A stretch of DNA of 64,000 nt from Hyperoodon ampullatus (lineage: Eukaryota; Chordata; Mammalia; Artiodactyla; Ziphiidae), in contig OX457061.1 of the NCBI GenBank assembly GCA_949752795.1, positions 6,445,239 to 6,509,238 on the forward strand. The letters are read 5' to 3'. This document shows, one piece after another, positions 36,120 through 50,221 of the stretch. How positions within the stretch are numbered: position 1 is the stretch's first letter; every line of letters starts with the position of its first letter. The notes beneath the pieces were generated by a model. That model was given only the letters and a program-made list of their open reading frames with translations. It ran no database searches and was not told the origin of the DNA. Position numbers and translations under genes: made by a program.

Positions 36120-36499
36120 CACCAGAGCTCCAATTAGGTGACAGTCTCTATAGACCATGGAGACTGGTCTTTTATAAGAAAAGGAGAGCTTTTCTTTTAT
36201 ATGATGGAAAGGAAGAAGTGAAACAGGATATTAAGGTTTGGAATTAAGCAAAATACCTAATATAATCATAAAGTAAACACAGTAAATCTGAACACGATGC
36301 TGGCCTACTTCCCTGGTTCCTGACTTTCCCTTGACCTTGCAAAGTTTATACCTTCTTCTTATTTGTTACTTTGGGCAGTGGCTGTGTCTCTTGCTGACTT
36401 TCCTTCACTCATACCGTTTAGCATTTTAACCAACACCCTAAACAAAAACTCTGTGCATTTACCTTAGTAAGAATCATTAATTGTATTTCTGGAGTGAAT

Positions 36500-36985
36500 C
36501 ATGAAATGTGAAGCCCACATAACATGGCCTCCTCCTACTTTTTTGAATTCTCCTCCTCCAACCACATGGCCTTCTTACCCTGTGCGATCCATGCCCTTTG
36601 CAGTCCTGCCCCAGGGCCTTTGCACTGGCTTTTCTTGCCTTGGTAAGCTTCTCCCCCAGGTATCTGCAGAACTCACTTCCTGACTTCTTTCTCAGGAATA
36701 TCATCTCATTGAGGTCTATCTTGTTTACCTTATTTAAAATTACAAAGTCCCCCCACCTTCTCCACCCCATTTCTACCACCTCCCCCTGCTTTATTTTTCT
36801 TTAGTACTTAACCAACATCTAACATTTTATGTATTTACTTGTTTGTTTTTCTTTCACCCCATGTTGTAAGCTCCACTAGGGCAAGAATTTTCTTGTCCAC
36901 TGTTGTAGTCTCAGTCCCTGGAACGGTGCCCAGTGTGGCACAAAGCAGGCTCTCGATCAATACTCTTGGAGTGAAAGAAAGAATT
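36500..36985 (+). mobile_element. L2 3' part
   Basis: ccagggcctttgcactggct, agaactcacttcctgacttc, gtaagctccactagggcaag and cctggaacggtgcccagtgt follow L2 order. Confidence 0.85.
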
Positions 36986-38192
36986 GAGAAGTAGAAGCAG
37001 CCTTCTTCGACATAGCTTAGTTTTCAGTTAGACTTTGTTTTACTAGTTGCAGATCCTTGTATTTCTTTGCTGTGTTATGATTGTGTCCTTTTGTTTTATT
37101 TACTCACTGGTAATCATGTCTTTTTTATAGTCTGTCATGTCTGTACTTTGAATTCTTTTCCTTTTTTAATAAAAAATTATAGTAATTTAATGAGTAAATT
37201 ATAGGTGGTGCAGACACAGGTTAAATAATATCTTGCGATGCATAGTGTTCCTTTTATTTTAAGGAGAATTACATGTACACGTCTCTGAGTCAGATATTCT
37301 GTTGAGAGGAGCTGTAAACAGTATGCTCTCTTAAAGCCTTTTGTAATTCTATTGAGATGAAAATTTTGGAAATTGTGAAACCTTTTAAAATTCTAGAAAG
37401 AATATCAGTAAGTACATGTACATTTGTGGTGTTTTAATATCATGCATCATGAACATTTCTGCTTTGCTTATTATGTGGGTAATAGCTACCATTATTTTGA
37501 ATGGCTGCATGATATGGCATTGTGTTGATGTTCTCTGATTTCTAAAATTACTCTCATAATATTGGATATTTAACTGTTTGGCCTCAAGTGTTCGTTTTTA
37601 CAGGTTATAATAACTGACTTCTATCCTCACAGCGTCCCTGGGGGAGGGGGAGGGCTGTTATCTTATACATTGTGCTCATTATCTTACATTTTGCTACCAG
37701 GCAGCCCACGTCTCAGGGCAGCGCACATTCACACACATGCTCTGGTTCCCACTGAGTTATTTTCTTGACCTTCCACCCCAGGATGCTGGGCTGACTGGTG
37801 TGAAGGTCTCCATCAGCAGTCAGCTGTAGAAAGGGCTCCTTGAGATCATCTCATACTATGCAGTATCTCTCCTTGCAACCTTTCACTTTTGGCTACCCTG
37901 GCTTTTCTTAGTAAGTGATCTAATTTTCATAAGGATGACTATCAAAACCACAGTAGAATGTTTTCCAGTAGAAATGGTTTCCACTTTCTGGTGACAGCAA
38001 TTATCAGCAAAAGTGCCACAACAGAGCGAGAGCCCAAATCCAGCTCTTCTGGGGTCAAATGCAGTTGCTGCTTCGATGCAGGACCATGAAGGGCTGACAG
38101 TGAACTTAAGATCTTCTTTAGAGGAGAGGAGAGCCTCAATCAGCAGTATATCCAGAGAGCCACAGCTCCCGGCCGTCAGGGAGGAGAGGAAA

Positions 38193-38395
38193 AGGACCCA
38201 GGCTCTGCAGTCAACAAACCCACTCAGGACTCCGGCAGCCCCACCAGCTAGGAAACCTTAGGCAGGTTATGTAACTCTCTGAGCAGCCAGTTCTGCATCT
38301 ATAACAGGCTGATTATAATAAACCACCTTCCCAAGTTCAGGGGAGGATCACAAGAAGACAGGTACAAACCGCCTAGCATCACATTCTGTGTATTG
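38193..38395 (+). mobile_element. MIR
   Basis: acccaggctctgcagtcaac, ttaggcaggttatgtaactc, tgcatctataacaggctgat and aggatcacaagaagacaggt match the MIR order. Confidence 0.7.
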
Positions 38396-39069
38396 ATATA
38401 TAGGCACTGCATATCTGGTACCTTCCATCAGGTCATTCTGTTTCTCAATACAGAATCTCCTTTCTACTGCAGAAAGGGTTTGATCAGGGTTTACTACAGA
38501 AAACAGGAGCAGATACAGGTCTCCTTGTGACCATATGTCATAAAAATATTGTCCATAACAGGACCAGTCTAAAAAATGTTGAATTGGCTGATGGCATTGA
38601 AAACAAGCCGCTTTTAAAATTTTAGGTCGAGTTACTGTTTCTCATGGCTGACTAGAAATAGTGTCTTGCTTAAGTACCATTCTTAGCCATCAGCCTAATA
38701 CATTTTGGGCCATTTGATACAGTGGCGAAATCCTCCCTGCCCAAAGGGAAGATTTAGAATTTACAGGATTACTGCTGGATCTCGTTACTGCATATAGAGA
38801 GGATTTCCAAGTTCAGTTCAGAATACTAGTAGAAAATTATTTTTCATGTAGATTTTGCGATATTTGAATAGATGAATCTCTAACAAGAGTGCCTGGTGAG
38901 AAATAGCTCACCATGCAAAAGATGAAGTTTCCTTCCTTTTTTGAATGGATTTGAAAGGAAGTAGAAGACAGTAACATAGTGGGAGAGATGGATATTCTCC
39001 TTGCCTCTGAGGCCATATCGTGCTCATGAGCCAGCTGTTTGATCTTAAACAAAAGCTTAAAGTCTTAAA

Positions 39070-39161
39070 GGTATAACTGATTCACTTTGCTGTACAGCAG
39101 AAGCTAACACAACATTGTAAATCAACTATACTCCAATAAAAATTAATTTTAAAAACTCTTG
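39070..39161 (+). mobile_element. Very short 5'-truncated L1
   Basis: About 90 bp of L1 3' end (tgattcactttgctgtacag ... tatactccaataaaaatt). TSD aagtcttaaa at 39060-39069 and 39162-39171. Confidence 0.88.
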
Positions 39162-39225
39162 AAGTCTTAAAAGTGAAATAGGATAGTACTTGCTGTTCAT
39201 GTTTTTGGGAGAAAGGATGATTTTT

Positions 39226-40182
39226 TTAAATTTATTTTATTTTTTATTGAAGTATAGTTGATTTACAATGTTATGCCTGTCTCTGCTGTACAACAAAGTG
39301 ACTCAGTTACACACACATATATATACATTTCTTTTGGGACTTCCCTGGTGGTCCAGTGGTTAAGACTCTGTGCTTCCGCAGCAGGGGGCACAGGTTTGAC
39401 CCCTGGTTGGGGAACTAAGATCCCACATGCTGCATGGTGCGGCCAAAAAAACAAACAAACAAAAGTGTGAAAAGACTTTGTCAACATAAAAAAAAATTCT
39501 TTTCCATTATGGTTTATCCCAGGAGACTGGATATAATTCCCTGTGCTATACAGTAGGACCTTGTTGTTTATCCATTCTAAATGTAATAGTTTGCATCTAC
39601 TAAACCCCAAACTCCCAGTCCATCCCTCTCCCTCCCCACCACACCACCCCCACCCCCCCGCCCCTGGCTTTGTTCTCTATGTCTGTGAGTCTGTTTCTGT
39701 TTTGTAGATAGGTTCATTTGTGCCATATTTTAGATTCTACATATAAGTGATATTATATGGTATTTGTCTTTCTCTTTCTGACTTACTTCACTTAGTACGA
39801 TAATCTCTAGGTCCATCCATGCGGCTGCAAATGGCATTATTTCATTCTTTTTTATGGCTGAGTAGTATTCCATTGTATATATGTACCACATCTTCTTTAT
39901 CCATTCATCTGTTGATGGACATTTAGGTTGTTTCCATGTTTTAGATATTGTGAATAGTGTTGCTGTGAACATAGGGGTGCATGTATCTTTTTGAATTACA
40001 GTTTTGTCCCGATATATGCCCAGGAGTGGAATTGCTGGATCATATGGTAGTTCTACTTTTAGTTTTCTGAGGAACTTCCGTACTGTTTTCCATAATGGCT
40101 GCACCAACTTACATTCCCACCAGCAGAGCAGGAGGGTTCCCTTTTCTCCACACCCTCTCCAGCATTTGTTATTTGTAGACTT
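39226..40182 (-). mobile_element. 5'-truncated L1, SINE inside
   Basis: L1 3' UTR plus ORF2 C-terminus; the complement of 39730-40107 reads [20 protein letters not shown] and [23 protein letters not shown] of 17 bp, two mismatches (39209-39225, 40183-40199: gagaaaatatgattttt). Confidence 0.93.
39336..39496 (+). mobile_element. Short tRNA-head SINE with 3' extension
   Basis: gggacttccctggtggtcca to an (aaac)n tail at 39464, then 23 bp of foreign sequence (39465-39487) and a second A9 tract. TSD ttctttt (39329-39335, 39497-39503) is inside the L1. Confidence 0.82.
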
Positions 40183-41149
40183 GAGAAAATATGATTTTTA
40201 TGCAGCAGTTTCCACATATGCTATGTTTTCCTATTACAATGCATCCCACTCACATAATATTATGAATAACCAGTGTTGGTCCTGACACACAAGAATCCGT
40301 TTGCTCGTTTTGATGAGAATATGTTGATTTTGTAAAAGGAAATTCTTTAAAAGAGAGCTTTGACTTGCCATTTGCAAGAGCACAGCCGTTGAGGTTCTTT
40401 CCAAAGCCTGGTGTTCAAGCCAGCAGCAGTTCTCATTAGGAAACACCAACACTCCTGGAAGCCTGAGAGGAGGGGGGCTCTTAATTTCTTCACCTCATGG
40501 GCTCCACTTAAGGCAACTGTATTTTTGGCAAGATACTCACCTTCTCTTTAGAGGTAATGGACTCAGTGGCCAGTCCTTGGGGTGAATATAAGTCAAAGTA
40601 CACAGTGACCGTTCCTTTGTTTTGCCTTCAGTCTTTTATTCTCAAACATAAATTATCAATGCATCTGATTCTGTGACAATGTCTGGGATTTACTGGTGTT
40701 CAATGATAATGGATAGAAATAACTGGAAAATCAACAGTTCTTTCTAAGGCAACATGATTAGTTTTAATGTGTAAAGTCTAGACATTTTATACTTGCTTGA
40801 TTTTCCTAGATTTTTACAAACTTACAGGAAGTACAGATCCCTCATCTCTTTAAGCTGACCACATACAATAAGAACGTCTGTTTCTTTTATTTACTTTCCC
40901 TTTTTAAGGGGAGTTGCTGTGATTCATTGATTAGTTACCAAAGTTTTTAAAGAATGTTACTGAAACTCCAAATTAAAGAACAAAAACTCACAATCCTTAT
41001 CAATCAAAATCATCATTTTTCCAAGTTTCCTTCTGGATGTCATTTATAGATATATAGATAGTTATTTATATAGAGAAGTATTGATATCCTCTATATATGG
41101 ATATAATATACATATAATATTTAAGAGTATTAGTCCTAGTATAGGTATA

Positions 41150-41490
41150 ATTTGTTTTTCTCTATTCCCCATTCAATATCATAAACACTTTATATGGTTC
41201 TACATGAAAATATATAGTTTTCATAATTAGAATTTTAGTGGCAATGTATTATTCTAACACATAATTCACTTAACTAATTATTGTTTGATCATAGGCTATT
41301 AGTGGTTTCTGACTAGTTATTTAGTTATTTAGTTAGTTATATAAATAATACTGCTGTGAATTCTTTACTTTTGTAGCTGTTTTCTTTGTGTGTGGGGTGG
41401 GGATTATTTCTCCAAGCTAAATTCCCAGAAATGAGACTATGAGGTCAAAGCAGACTAGATTCATGGTTCTTGGTTAAACTTTGGCCATTT
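41150..41490 (-). mobile_element. Ancient L1 fragment
   Basis: actgctgtgaattctttact, aaattcccagaaatgagact and atgaggtcaaagcag resemble the complement of old L1 ORF2 end. Confidence 0.5.
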
Positions 41491-42079
41491 GTGAGATTGA
41501 TGGTCTTTAAAAGAAGAAAAGATGAGATTCCCAGATTGCTGAAAGGATCAACTTGGGTGTGAATTGGCTTATCTGAGATGTGGGTAATTCAGAGTTGCTA
41601 TCAGATAGATTCCTGTGAAAGAACTATTATAAATATGCTCTTACTAGCAATTTTTGCACTCTGAATCAAATTATTAAAGAATTTTAGAGAGAGAGGTTCA
41701 GCTCCAACCTTTGAGTCTGTGTAGGGTTATCTGCAGTGGTCACCACTGACCACATATGAGGGATTTATGGAGATTTATAGCTCCAGGAGGGGAACGCGGA
41801 GGTTCCAGCCAACATTTACTGGAACCTCCAACTACATTTCTCCTGGCAGGTGGAAGGAACGCTTGATTACGAAATTTTGGCAAGGAGCAGAATCACTTTT
41901 TGGCAATAGTTATCTGAAGAGTTCTGGAGGAAATAATTATACCTTCAGTGACTCACTAAAATTTTTATAAATCTCAGATAATGCTTGCAAGACCCCACAT
42001 TACTGAGAATTGACAATATGAAATTTCCCCCCAAGGTTTTGGAAATGTTTAAAAATGGATACTAAAAGCTACACATTTA

Positions 42080-42428
42080 CACAGTGGTTAAGAATCTGCC
42101 TGCCGATGCAGGGGACACGAGTTCGAGCCCTGGTCCGGGAAGATCCCATGTGCCGTGGAGCAACTAAGCCCGTGCGCCACAGCTACTGAGCCCGTGAGCC
42201 ACAACTACTGAAGCCCACGTGCCTCAACTACTGAAGCCCATGTGCCTAGAGCCCATGCTCCGCAACAAGAGAAGCCACTGCAATGAGAAGCCCGCGCACC
42301 GCAACGAAGAGTAGCCCCTGCTCGCTGCAACTAGAGAAAGCCCATGTGCAGCAACAAAGACCCAACTCAGCCACAAATAAATAAATAAATAAATAAATAA
42401 ATAAAATTTTAAAATAAATAAATAAAAT
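42080..42428 (+). mobile_element. CHR-1-type long SINE, 5' truncated
   Basis: Starts at cacagtggttaagaatctgc (about 15 bp of the head missing) and ends in (aaat)n. TSD aaaagctacacattta / aaaagccacacattta (42064-42079, 42429-42444). Confidence 0.94.
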
Positions 42429-42554
42429 AAAAGCCACACATTTAAAAGTTTAGGTATTGGCTATGTCCTATTTATGAAACTTACGAAGGGGCTTAATTTC
42501 CTATAAGGCAGTTCTGCAGCCCAGACTGACTCTAATATGTTTAGAACATGTTTT

Positions 42555-42693
42555 GGGTTTTTGGTTGGTCTTTGTTGGTTTGTTTGTTTTTTGGCTGCAC
42601 TGTGCCATGCAGCTTGTGGGATCTCAGTTCCCTGACCTGGGCCACAGCAGTGAAAGTGCTGAATCCTAACCACTGGACCACCAGGGCACTCCC
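42555..42693 (-). mobile_element. Short tRNA-head SINE
   Basis: TSD tagaacatgtttt at 42542-42554 and 42694-42706. Confidence 0.9.
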
Positions 42694-43524
42694 TAGAACA
42701 TGTTTTTATAAGAGATGACAGCAAAGAGACAAAACTTAGCATGAAGGAAAGCAAAAAGTAGAAGGAGCATATCTACATGACCAAGCTAATTCCAAATCTG
42801 TTTTTGATTTATTCAGTCCTATTGAGATTCAACTGTGGATACTCTGTTATAAAGCCAGAACCTGTAGGAAGAAAACACAGAAAAGCAAGGCAGATTTTAG
42901 ATTTCATGATCTGGAAAAGAAGCAGTGGGTCTAAAGAGCTGTTCTTCCTTACTGGTGTTACTGCATTTATTTAAATAAATCAAAAAGCGGGGAACCCTAT
43001 CAAAGTTGTTGGTCTTCTGCGTGTCACGCTTATACAGCACCCACTAATAGCCCCTGGTTTAATGTATGTCTAGAAGGTGTATTTTGTTTTGTTCTGTTCT
43101 CTTTGTTTTCAAAGAACATGTGACAGCGGCATTCGATTAATTAACACCCTGTCCCCACTGTGGTTCTGTCACTGCAAAACCATTGGCCTGGTGAACCAAA
43201 TAAATTTTATTTTCTCATTTATGGGGTCACATACTTAATTATCAGGATCCTTAAATTCTGTCCTTGATTTCATGGATTTGAAACGCGACTTTGGGTTTTG
43301 TATTTCCCCCTTGTAAGTTAGAATGAGACCTTCGTTTTCTTCTAAAAGTGTGAGAATTTCTTGACTACTGTGGTGTGTCTCACCTGACTCTCCTATATCC
43401 AGTCATCTCCCCTTAAATGTCCGATATAGCATCACCCATCACCCATGTCTACACCGCTGTCAGCAGAGGCCCTGGAGCCCAGCAATAGTGTGAAGGATGC
43501 CCCAGAGCTGTGCAATGCGGTGGC

Positions 43525-44445
43525 CCTGTCAACCTGTCCAAAACAAACTTTGGATTCCCCAAAGTTTATCCTTTATCATGCCCCATTCCAAACTGTAATT
43601 CCTGTCATCTGTGAATGGCAGTCCTTTTTAACCCAGTTGTTCTGGCCAAAAACGTGGGGCACCCAGGACTTACTTTACCCTTATGCCCCATCTTCTGTCT
43701 AATGTCAAGTCCTGTCGGCTCCCCCTTCAGTAATTGTTCTGAATCCAAACACTTGTCGCCACATCCAGTCTCTCATCATCTCTCATCTGGAGGACTGTCC
43801 TAAGCCTTTTATTTTTAATTCATCTCTGCTTCCAGGCTTGCCCCATGGTCCGTGATCCAGCTCCCCATCTCTGTCTCCACCACCAGCTCATACTTAGGCA
43901 GGTGGTCCCCATCCTCCTGCCTGGTCCCCCTGCACCTCCTGCCCCCATTCAGTCCATTCTCTATACAGCAGCCAGCACAACCTTGTGATAGTGCAAATCA
44001 GACCATGTCCCTTCCCTTCTTAAAATTTCCAGTAGCTTTCCATTGTGCTCATGTGGCTTGGGAGGCTGTCCACGGTCTAGCCCTTGCCTTCTTCTTCTGC
44101 CTTATCCTTCCTCTCAGTCTAATTGCACTGGCTTCTAGCTGTTCCTTGGATACGCCAAGCCCTTTCCCACTTCAAAGCATCTGCATTAGCTGTTCCTGCT
44201 GCTTGGAAGGGTGTTTCCGAGAACTTTGCAATTTCACTCCTACACTTTATTCAAGTCTCTGCTCAAGCATCCTCCCAGACCGCCCTATCCAAATGCTGCC
44301 TGCACCCACACCCATTCCTCTTTAGTTCCTTACCCTCTTTCTCTTACTGCTGTGTCCACTATTTCACTAGGAAAGGGGCTTTGTTTTAATTCACAAGTAA
44401 AGCAACACCCTGCACATGTGGGTGTGGAATTAACACCTGTCGAGT
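43525..44445 (+). mobile_element. L2 copy
   Basis: cctgtccaaaacaaactttg, ctggccaaaaacgtggggca, catcatctctcatctggagg, ctgcattagctgttcctgct and ttcaagtctctgctcaagca follow L2 ORF2 and 3' UTR. Confidence 0.82.
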
Positions 44446-44780
44446 GAACGCTTTGAGTTAGATTTTAAGATCTTTCAGCCCAAGGAAGGATTACTGTCCC
44501 GAAAGTTTCACCCATCAACCTCGCACTCTACCTAAAATCCTTATTAAGGGCGATTTTCCTTGTTTTGGTTTGGAAGAACAGTTTCATACCCTTGGAAGAG
44601 ATCAAGTGAGGAATCTGAGTCATTTGCTGCTTAATACTGATTATTTGAAGATCCTTTCATCCTGAGTTAATCGGGATTCTTCAGAGGAATTAGAATTTTA
44701 AGGGATGTGAAAGAAGGGATCGTTTTTAAGAACAGTTTAAAAAAGACTACTGGAGTCTAGGTAAAAAGTGTGGATATGGG

Positions 44781-44896
44781 GAATTTCCTGGCGGTCCAGT
44801 GGTTAGGACTCAGTGCTCGCACTGCCGAGGTCTGGGGTTCGGTCCCTGGTCGGGGAACTAAGATCCCACAAGCTGCACGGCAAAGCCAAGAAAAAA
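44781..44896 (+). mobile_element. Short tRNA-head SINE
   Basis: gaatttcctggcggtccagt to an A-tail. TSD aaaagtgtggatatggg / aaaagtgtggatgtggg (44764-44780, 44897-44913). Confidence 0.93.
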
Positions 44897-46484
44897 AAAA
44901 GTGTGGATGTGGGGAGAGTTCTGGGGAGTAAAAGCCAGCATGAGAATAAGAGGGTCGGTGGGGTAAGGGCTCAGCAGGAGAGGGGATGAAGGAAACTTGG
45001 CCAGGGCTGCTGGACCTGGACCTGGACTGGGGGTGGGGGTAGGAGTGGGGGGGCTGCCCAGTGCCTGGATGGTCAGTGTTACGGGGGAAGTTAAATAACT
45101 GAAAACATGGCACGGGGAGGCAGGCATTTTTAGGAACTTTAAACAAGTTCATAGAGAAGATATTTTTATTATAAATCAATTTGGGGGAAACAGGCCTTAC
45201 TGAAGAAAAGCAGAATGCAACTCCTGTCAGGAACGTTTCTGGGTTTATGGTTTGGGACTTCGGTGAGGTGACAGAATGCTCCCTTGAGCAGGTCTGAAGA
45301 TGCTTCACAGCTTTCCTACACGGTCCACATAAAGATCTACACACACAGATTTATCGCTATGTTAATTAATCCTGAGTCAGGCTTAGAAGCTGCTAGTACT
45401 CAAACCCACCACATTGTAGGTTTTGAGGAAATTCTAATATTTGTCGCAGACATGTTTTCTGGAAGCTCCTTTTCTCTTGGCCTTTTCAAGTTTTTGTGTT
45501 CCTTTGTTTTCATCTGTGGAATCTGAGTTTTATTTAAAATTCCAGATGGCTGACTGTCCTTAGTTGAGTGTTTATTCTTTTTTTTTTCCACTTTTTTTTT
45601 TTGAAGTGGCTGTTCTCACATCAATGCCATATTTTGCTTTTTTAAATGTAGTTTTAAAAATTAATGAAATATTATATATATATAGTAAAATGAGCAGCTG
45701 TTGTACCTAATTGTAACATGTGAATAATAAACATTCTCACCGTTTGTCTATTCAGCCTAAGTATGATTTCTTGCAGTGCAGTAAAATCTCCTTAGAAGCT
45801 TTGTCATTGTCATTTTGCTTTAAGTTAATGCTTGCCTATTTTAGGTTCCCTGTGATTTTTTTATCGCAGCTACCCCTGGTCCCCAGGAGATTTCTAAAAA
45901 ATTTTTCAAGGCTGATTTTATTTGTATAGATTTTACCTGTATATTTTTAAGGTTCGACCAAAAAGTTGAAATGAAAGTAAGTTTAGCTGTCATCCCAGAT
46001 ACCATCAGGCATTTTTAAAAGGTCTATTATTATGTTTGAAGAGAAACTAAAGCATCTTATTACAGGAGAAAGCAAAGAGCATTTTTCTGGGTCTCTAGAG
46101 ATGACATTTCCTGTCTCTTCTCTGATAGGAGAAAAGAGCTGTGATGACTTCACTCTGTGGCTCCAAAAGAAGTGCCTATTATCTTTTTCTAGAGAACAAT
46201 TCCTCTTTATTTAGCGCTTGGAGACACAGTTTTTAGATCCACACTTGCTATCTGCCCAGCGAAGAAATGTTCGACCATTGTTTGTTAATAAACAACAAAC
46301 ACATCTGGCAAGCTGGTTGCTTTGTTTAACTTTGTAACTGTTAAGGTAGCTTTTCCGATTAAAGGAGGGAAGATGGAGCTGGTTACAAAGGGCCGCTGCT
46401 ATTTAGGTCATGGGATGCTCAGAACTGTCAAGAGGGCTTTTGTTCCATCCATTAGTTTCCTAAGGGATCAGGCAGCACAAGGTT

Positions 46485-46694
46485 TTTTGGGTTTTTTTTT
46501 TTGGCCGTACGCGGGCCTCTCACTGCTGTGGCCTCTCCCGTTGCGGAGCACAGGCTCCGGACGCGCAGGCTCAGCGGCCATGGCTCACGGGCCCAGCCGC
46601 TCCACGGCATGTGGGATCTTCCCGGACCGGGGCACGAACCCGCGTCCCCTGCATCGGCAGGCAGACTCTCAACCACTGCGCCACCAGGGAAGCC
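46485..46694 (-). mobile_element. CHR-2 short SINE, near-consensus
   Basis: gtacgcgggcctctcactgc to caccagggaagccc. TSD cacaaggtt (46476-46484, 46695-46703). CpGs are well kept. Confidence 0.94.
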
Positions 46695-47465
46695 CACAAG
46701 GTTGTTTTTGTGTGTTGTAGGCAAATCCATTTTGGAGGAAAACATACTAGGCAAGAAAGACTGGAAGGAAAATCAGTGACACCTAGATTTTTTTTCTACA
46801 TGAAATGCAATCACAGGTGTAGTTCTCAGATAATTGTTTCAGTCCCACCGAATTGTGGTGTCATGGGGTGTGTTGTGACAGGAGTCCTTCCTGGCAAAAA
46901 GCTCACCAGTAACGTCAAGCAAGGTCCACACCGTGCTTGAAAAATAAATTCATATTTATTTTTGAACCTTGGAATGAAGAAGTGACAAGAGAGTTTACTA
47001 TGTAGTAGATTTTCAATAAAAATCATCCCTCGTGCTTCCAAAAACATGACCTTTTCTGGAACACTATTGTCTTCAGAGAAGATTCCTTTGCTAGTAAAGC
47101 CCAGTCCACCTTTCCTGTGCCGTGTCCGTGTTCTTTGTGTGCGTTTCCTCTCCATCAGGACGGCCCTGGCTGTGAGGGAGCTTTCGTTTTGTGAAAACAT
47201 TCACTTCAGAGTTGCTGTCGAGTTGGAGCGGAAGCCTAGAGCCCAGCTCTGAATTGGGTGCTGAGCTTTTCTTTTTCTTTTTGTGTCTGTCTTTGAATCT
47301 CGAAGTAAGATTTGGGGGGATGGAGGTATCTTTTCTGCAAACTGCAGAACACAGGGGACCTGCTTAGGAAATGGGGCTGGTCCTCTGGACTGTTTGGGAC
47401 AATGACGAGGGACTCTCAGGGCTGAGGGTCACAGCTGAGCCTTGGTCTCCCTCCGGAGCCTCCTG

Positions 47466-47515
47466 CCCCCCTCCCTCCCCAGGCCCTCCCTCCCTCCCTC
47501 CTTCCCTTCCATCCT
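47466..47515. repeat. CT-rich (CCCT)n tract
   Basis: ccccctccctccccaggccc followed by tccctccctccctccttccc. Confidence 0.85.
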
Positions 47516-48454
47516 TCTTTAAAATGATATATGTGGCTTTCAGAAAACCTGTACTTCCTCCAAAGCTCCCTAACTCTGCTCTCAGCTTACCTTACTCCTC
47601 CCGAAGCCCAAGCCTTTCTTGCTTGTTTATTCCTACCTTTGACTCCATCTCTTTTCGGTCCTATCCCTGTGTCTATTATGAGACTTGAAAAATGAAGCCC
47701 CACGGGGCTCCCCTAGACCAAAAAATTGCTAGATGGATAAACCTTGCTGTCAAGAGGCGCTTAAAATGGTGAAACATGACCTCAGAAGAGAGACAAGAAA
47801 ACATTCCCTTATAAAGGAGCACTGTTCTTAAAAAAAAAAAAAAATCTGATTTTGTCTCCTCCTCCCTGGCCTCCCAGGAGTCAGCTACCTTTTGTGACTC
47901 GGCTAAGCCATAGGCACTGACGATTGAGAGAGAAGGCTCTGAGGCTGTACCGAGGGGACCTGTCCGTGCCTGTCCCCCTTTCACCATGCCTTCTCTACAG
48001 CACACCCTTCCCAGCCGTGCTTACCTCGGCGGCCAGAAAACAGACAGCACATTCAAGCCTAGTCATTGAGGGAAGGCCATTTATTAAAAGGAGCATTTAC
48101 CACTTGTGGAAAGGTCTCAGGAAAAGCAGTAAGGGATGGACCGGTACCCCCAGGCTAATCATGGTGGGGAGCTGCCATGGCCCTGGGTCTCAAAGGGCAA
48201 GGCAGCCTTGAAGGAACTTCAGAGATCAGCTGCAGGGGTGCTGCCTGAACGGAGCTGTGGCCTTTGGTCAAAGGACCTGGCCAGCCCCTGGCATCCTAGC
48301 GAGGGAAAGCTGCAGATGGAAATTCACGCCCTCTGATATGCCAGAACCCTCTCCGTGGCAAATCTAACAGAACCAGAGGGCAAGGGCTTCTGTTCACGTA
48401 GTCCATGCAAGTCTGAACAACCTTGGAATCACTAGGACCCCTCCGTATCTCACA

Positions 48455-48795
48455 GCCCACGTCTGATCTGATTCGCCAGCAAATCCTAGTCGTTTTCCTG
48501 AGCAAAGGACACCCAGAATCTGAGCCTCTGTCACCACCTGCACTGCTACCCCATGGTCCAAGTCTCCATCGTTTCCAGGGTTGGAGAGAGACTCCCACCC
48601 GGAACCTTCCTTTACGGCATCTGCAGATCCCCTGCTCATTCATACAAAAAGCCTACGAGACCCTGCACAGGCTGCCCCTTTCTTCTCTGACCCCATCTCC
48701 TCATATTCTTGAGGCTCACTTTGGTCTGGCCCTCTGGTGTCCTTGATGGTCAACACCAAGCACATACCTGCCTCAGGGCCTTTGCAGATGGCAGG
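48455..48795 (+). mobile_element. L2 fragment
   Basis: cagcaaatcctagtcgtttt, caccacctgcactgctaccc, aagcctacgagaccctgcac and gcctcagggcctttgcagat. Confidence 0.75.
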
Positions 48796-48829
48796 GAGAT
48801 GAATTTTAAGTTTTAAGAAAATCTAAGTA

Positions 48830-49345
48830 ATGGAAACATCTATCCACACAAAACTTATACAAATGTTTGCGGCTGCATTATTCATAATAGCCCCAAACTG
48901 GGAGCAGCCAGATGCCCATTAGCTGGTGAATGGACCAACAAAATGTGGTATAGTCACCCAAAGAAATATCACGCTGCAATAAAAAGGAATAAAGTACTGA
49001 TACATGTGATCATGTGGATAAACCTTGAAAACATTAGGCTAAGTGAACATTATGAAATAATGAAGGCATGATGTCAGTCACAAAAGACATCATATTGTAC
49101 GATTCCATTCATATGAAACTTCCAGAATAAGCAAATCTATACAGACAGGAAGTGGTGTGGTGGTTGCCTAGGGTGACAGCTAAGAGGTACGGCGTTTTTT
49201 TGGGGGGTGATAAAAATGTTCTAAAATTGACGTGAGGGTTGCCTATTTTGTGACTATACTAAAATCCATTGAACTGAACAATGTCAATGGGTGAATCTTT
49301 TGGTATATGAATTACATCTCAAAGCAATTAAAAATAAAGATCAAA
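48830..49345 (+). mobile_element. Old L1 3' end, sense
   Basis: ggctgcattattcataatag, agatgcccattagctggtga, gtggataaaccttgaaaaca, aaaatccattgaactgaaca and gaattacatctcaaagcaat are typical of old L1 3' ends. Confidence 0.8.
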
Positions 49346-49592
49346 GTGATTGCCGTCTTAATAAAGCATTCCTGTCATTTTTACAACTGGTGTATGTAAG
49401 TCTTAGCATTCAGTATTATTATAGCTAAAGTTTGAAAGTGAACTCTTGACTATTACTGTTTTCATTTCCCATTTATTTTTTAACTCTTAAACTTCTCTGT
49501 CATGCACATGCTAGATATTCAATATTTAAATATCATTGAAGTGGATGAATTTTTCTTTCTCAAGTGTTAATATGAGAAAGAGGGGGTACTAA

Positions 49593-50221
<629 letters not shown>

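Noticed and set aside
44757..45344. A 195-codon minus-strand open frame
   Set aside because: It starts in unique intron and ends in a SINE; no recognisable domain, Pro/Ser-rich as in random GC-rich frames.
47371..48345. A GC-richer segment that might be a promoter or CpG island
   Set aside because: CpGs are sparse and no TATA, initiator or exon could be supported.
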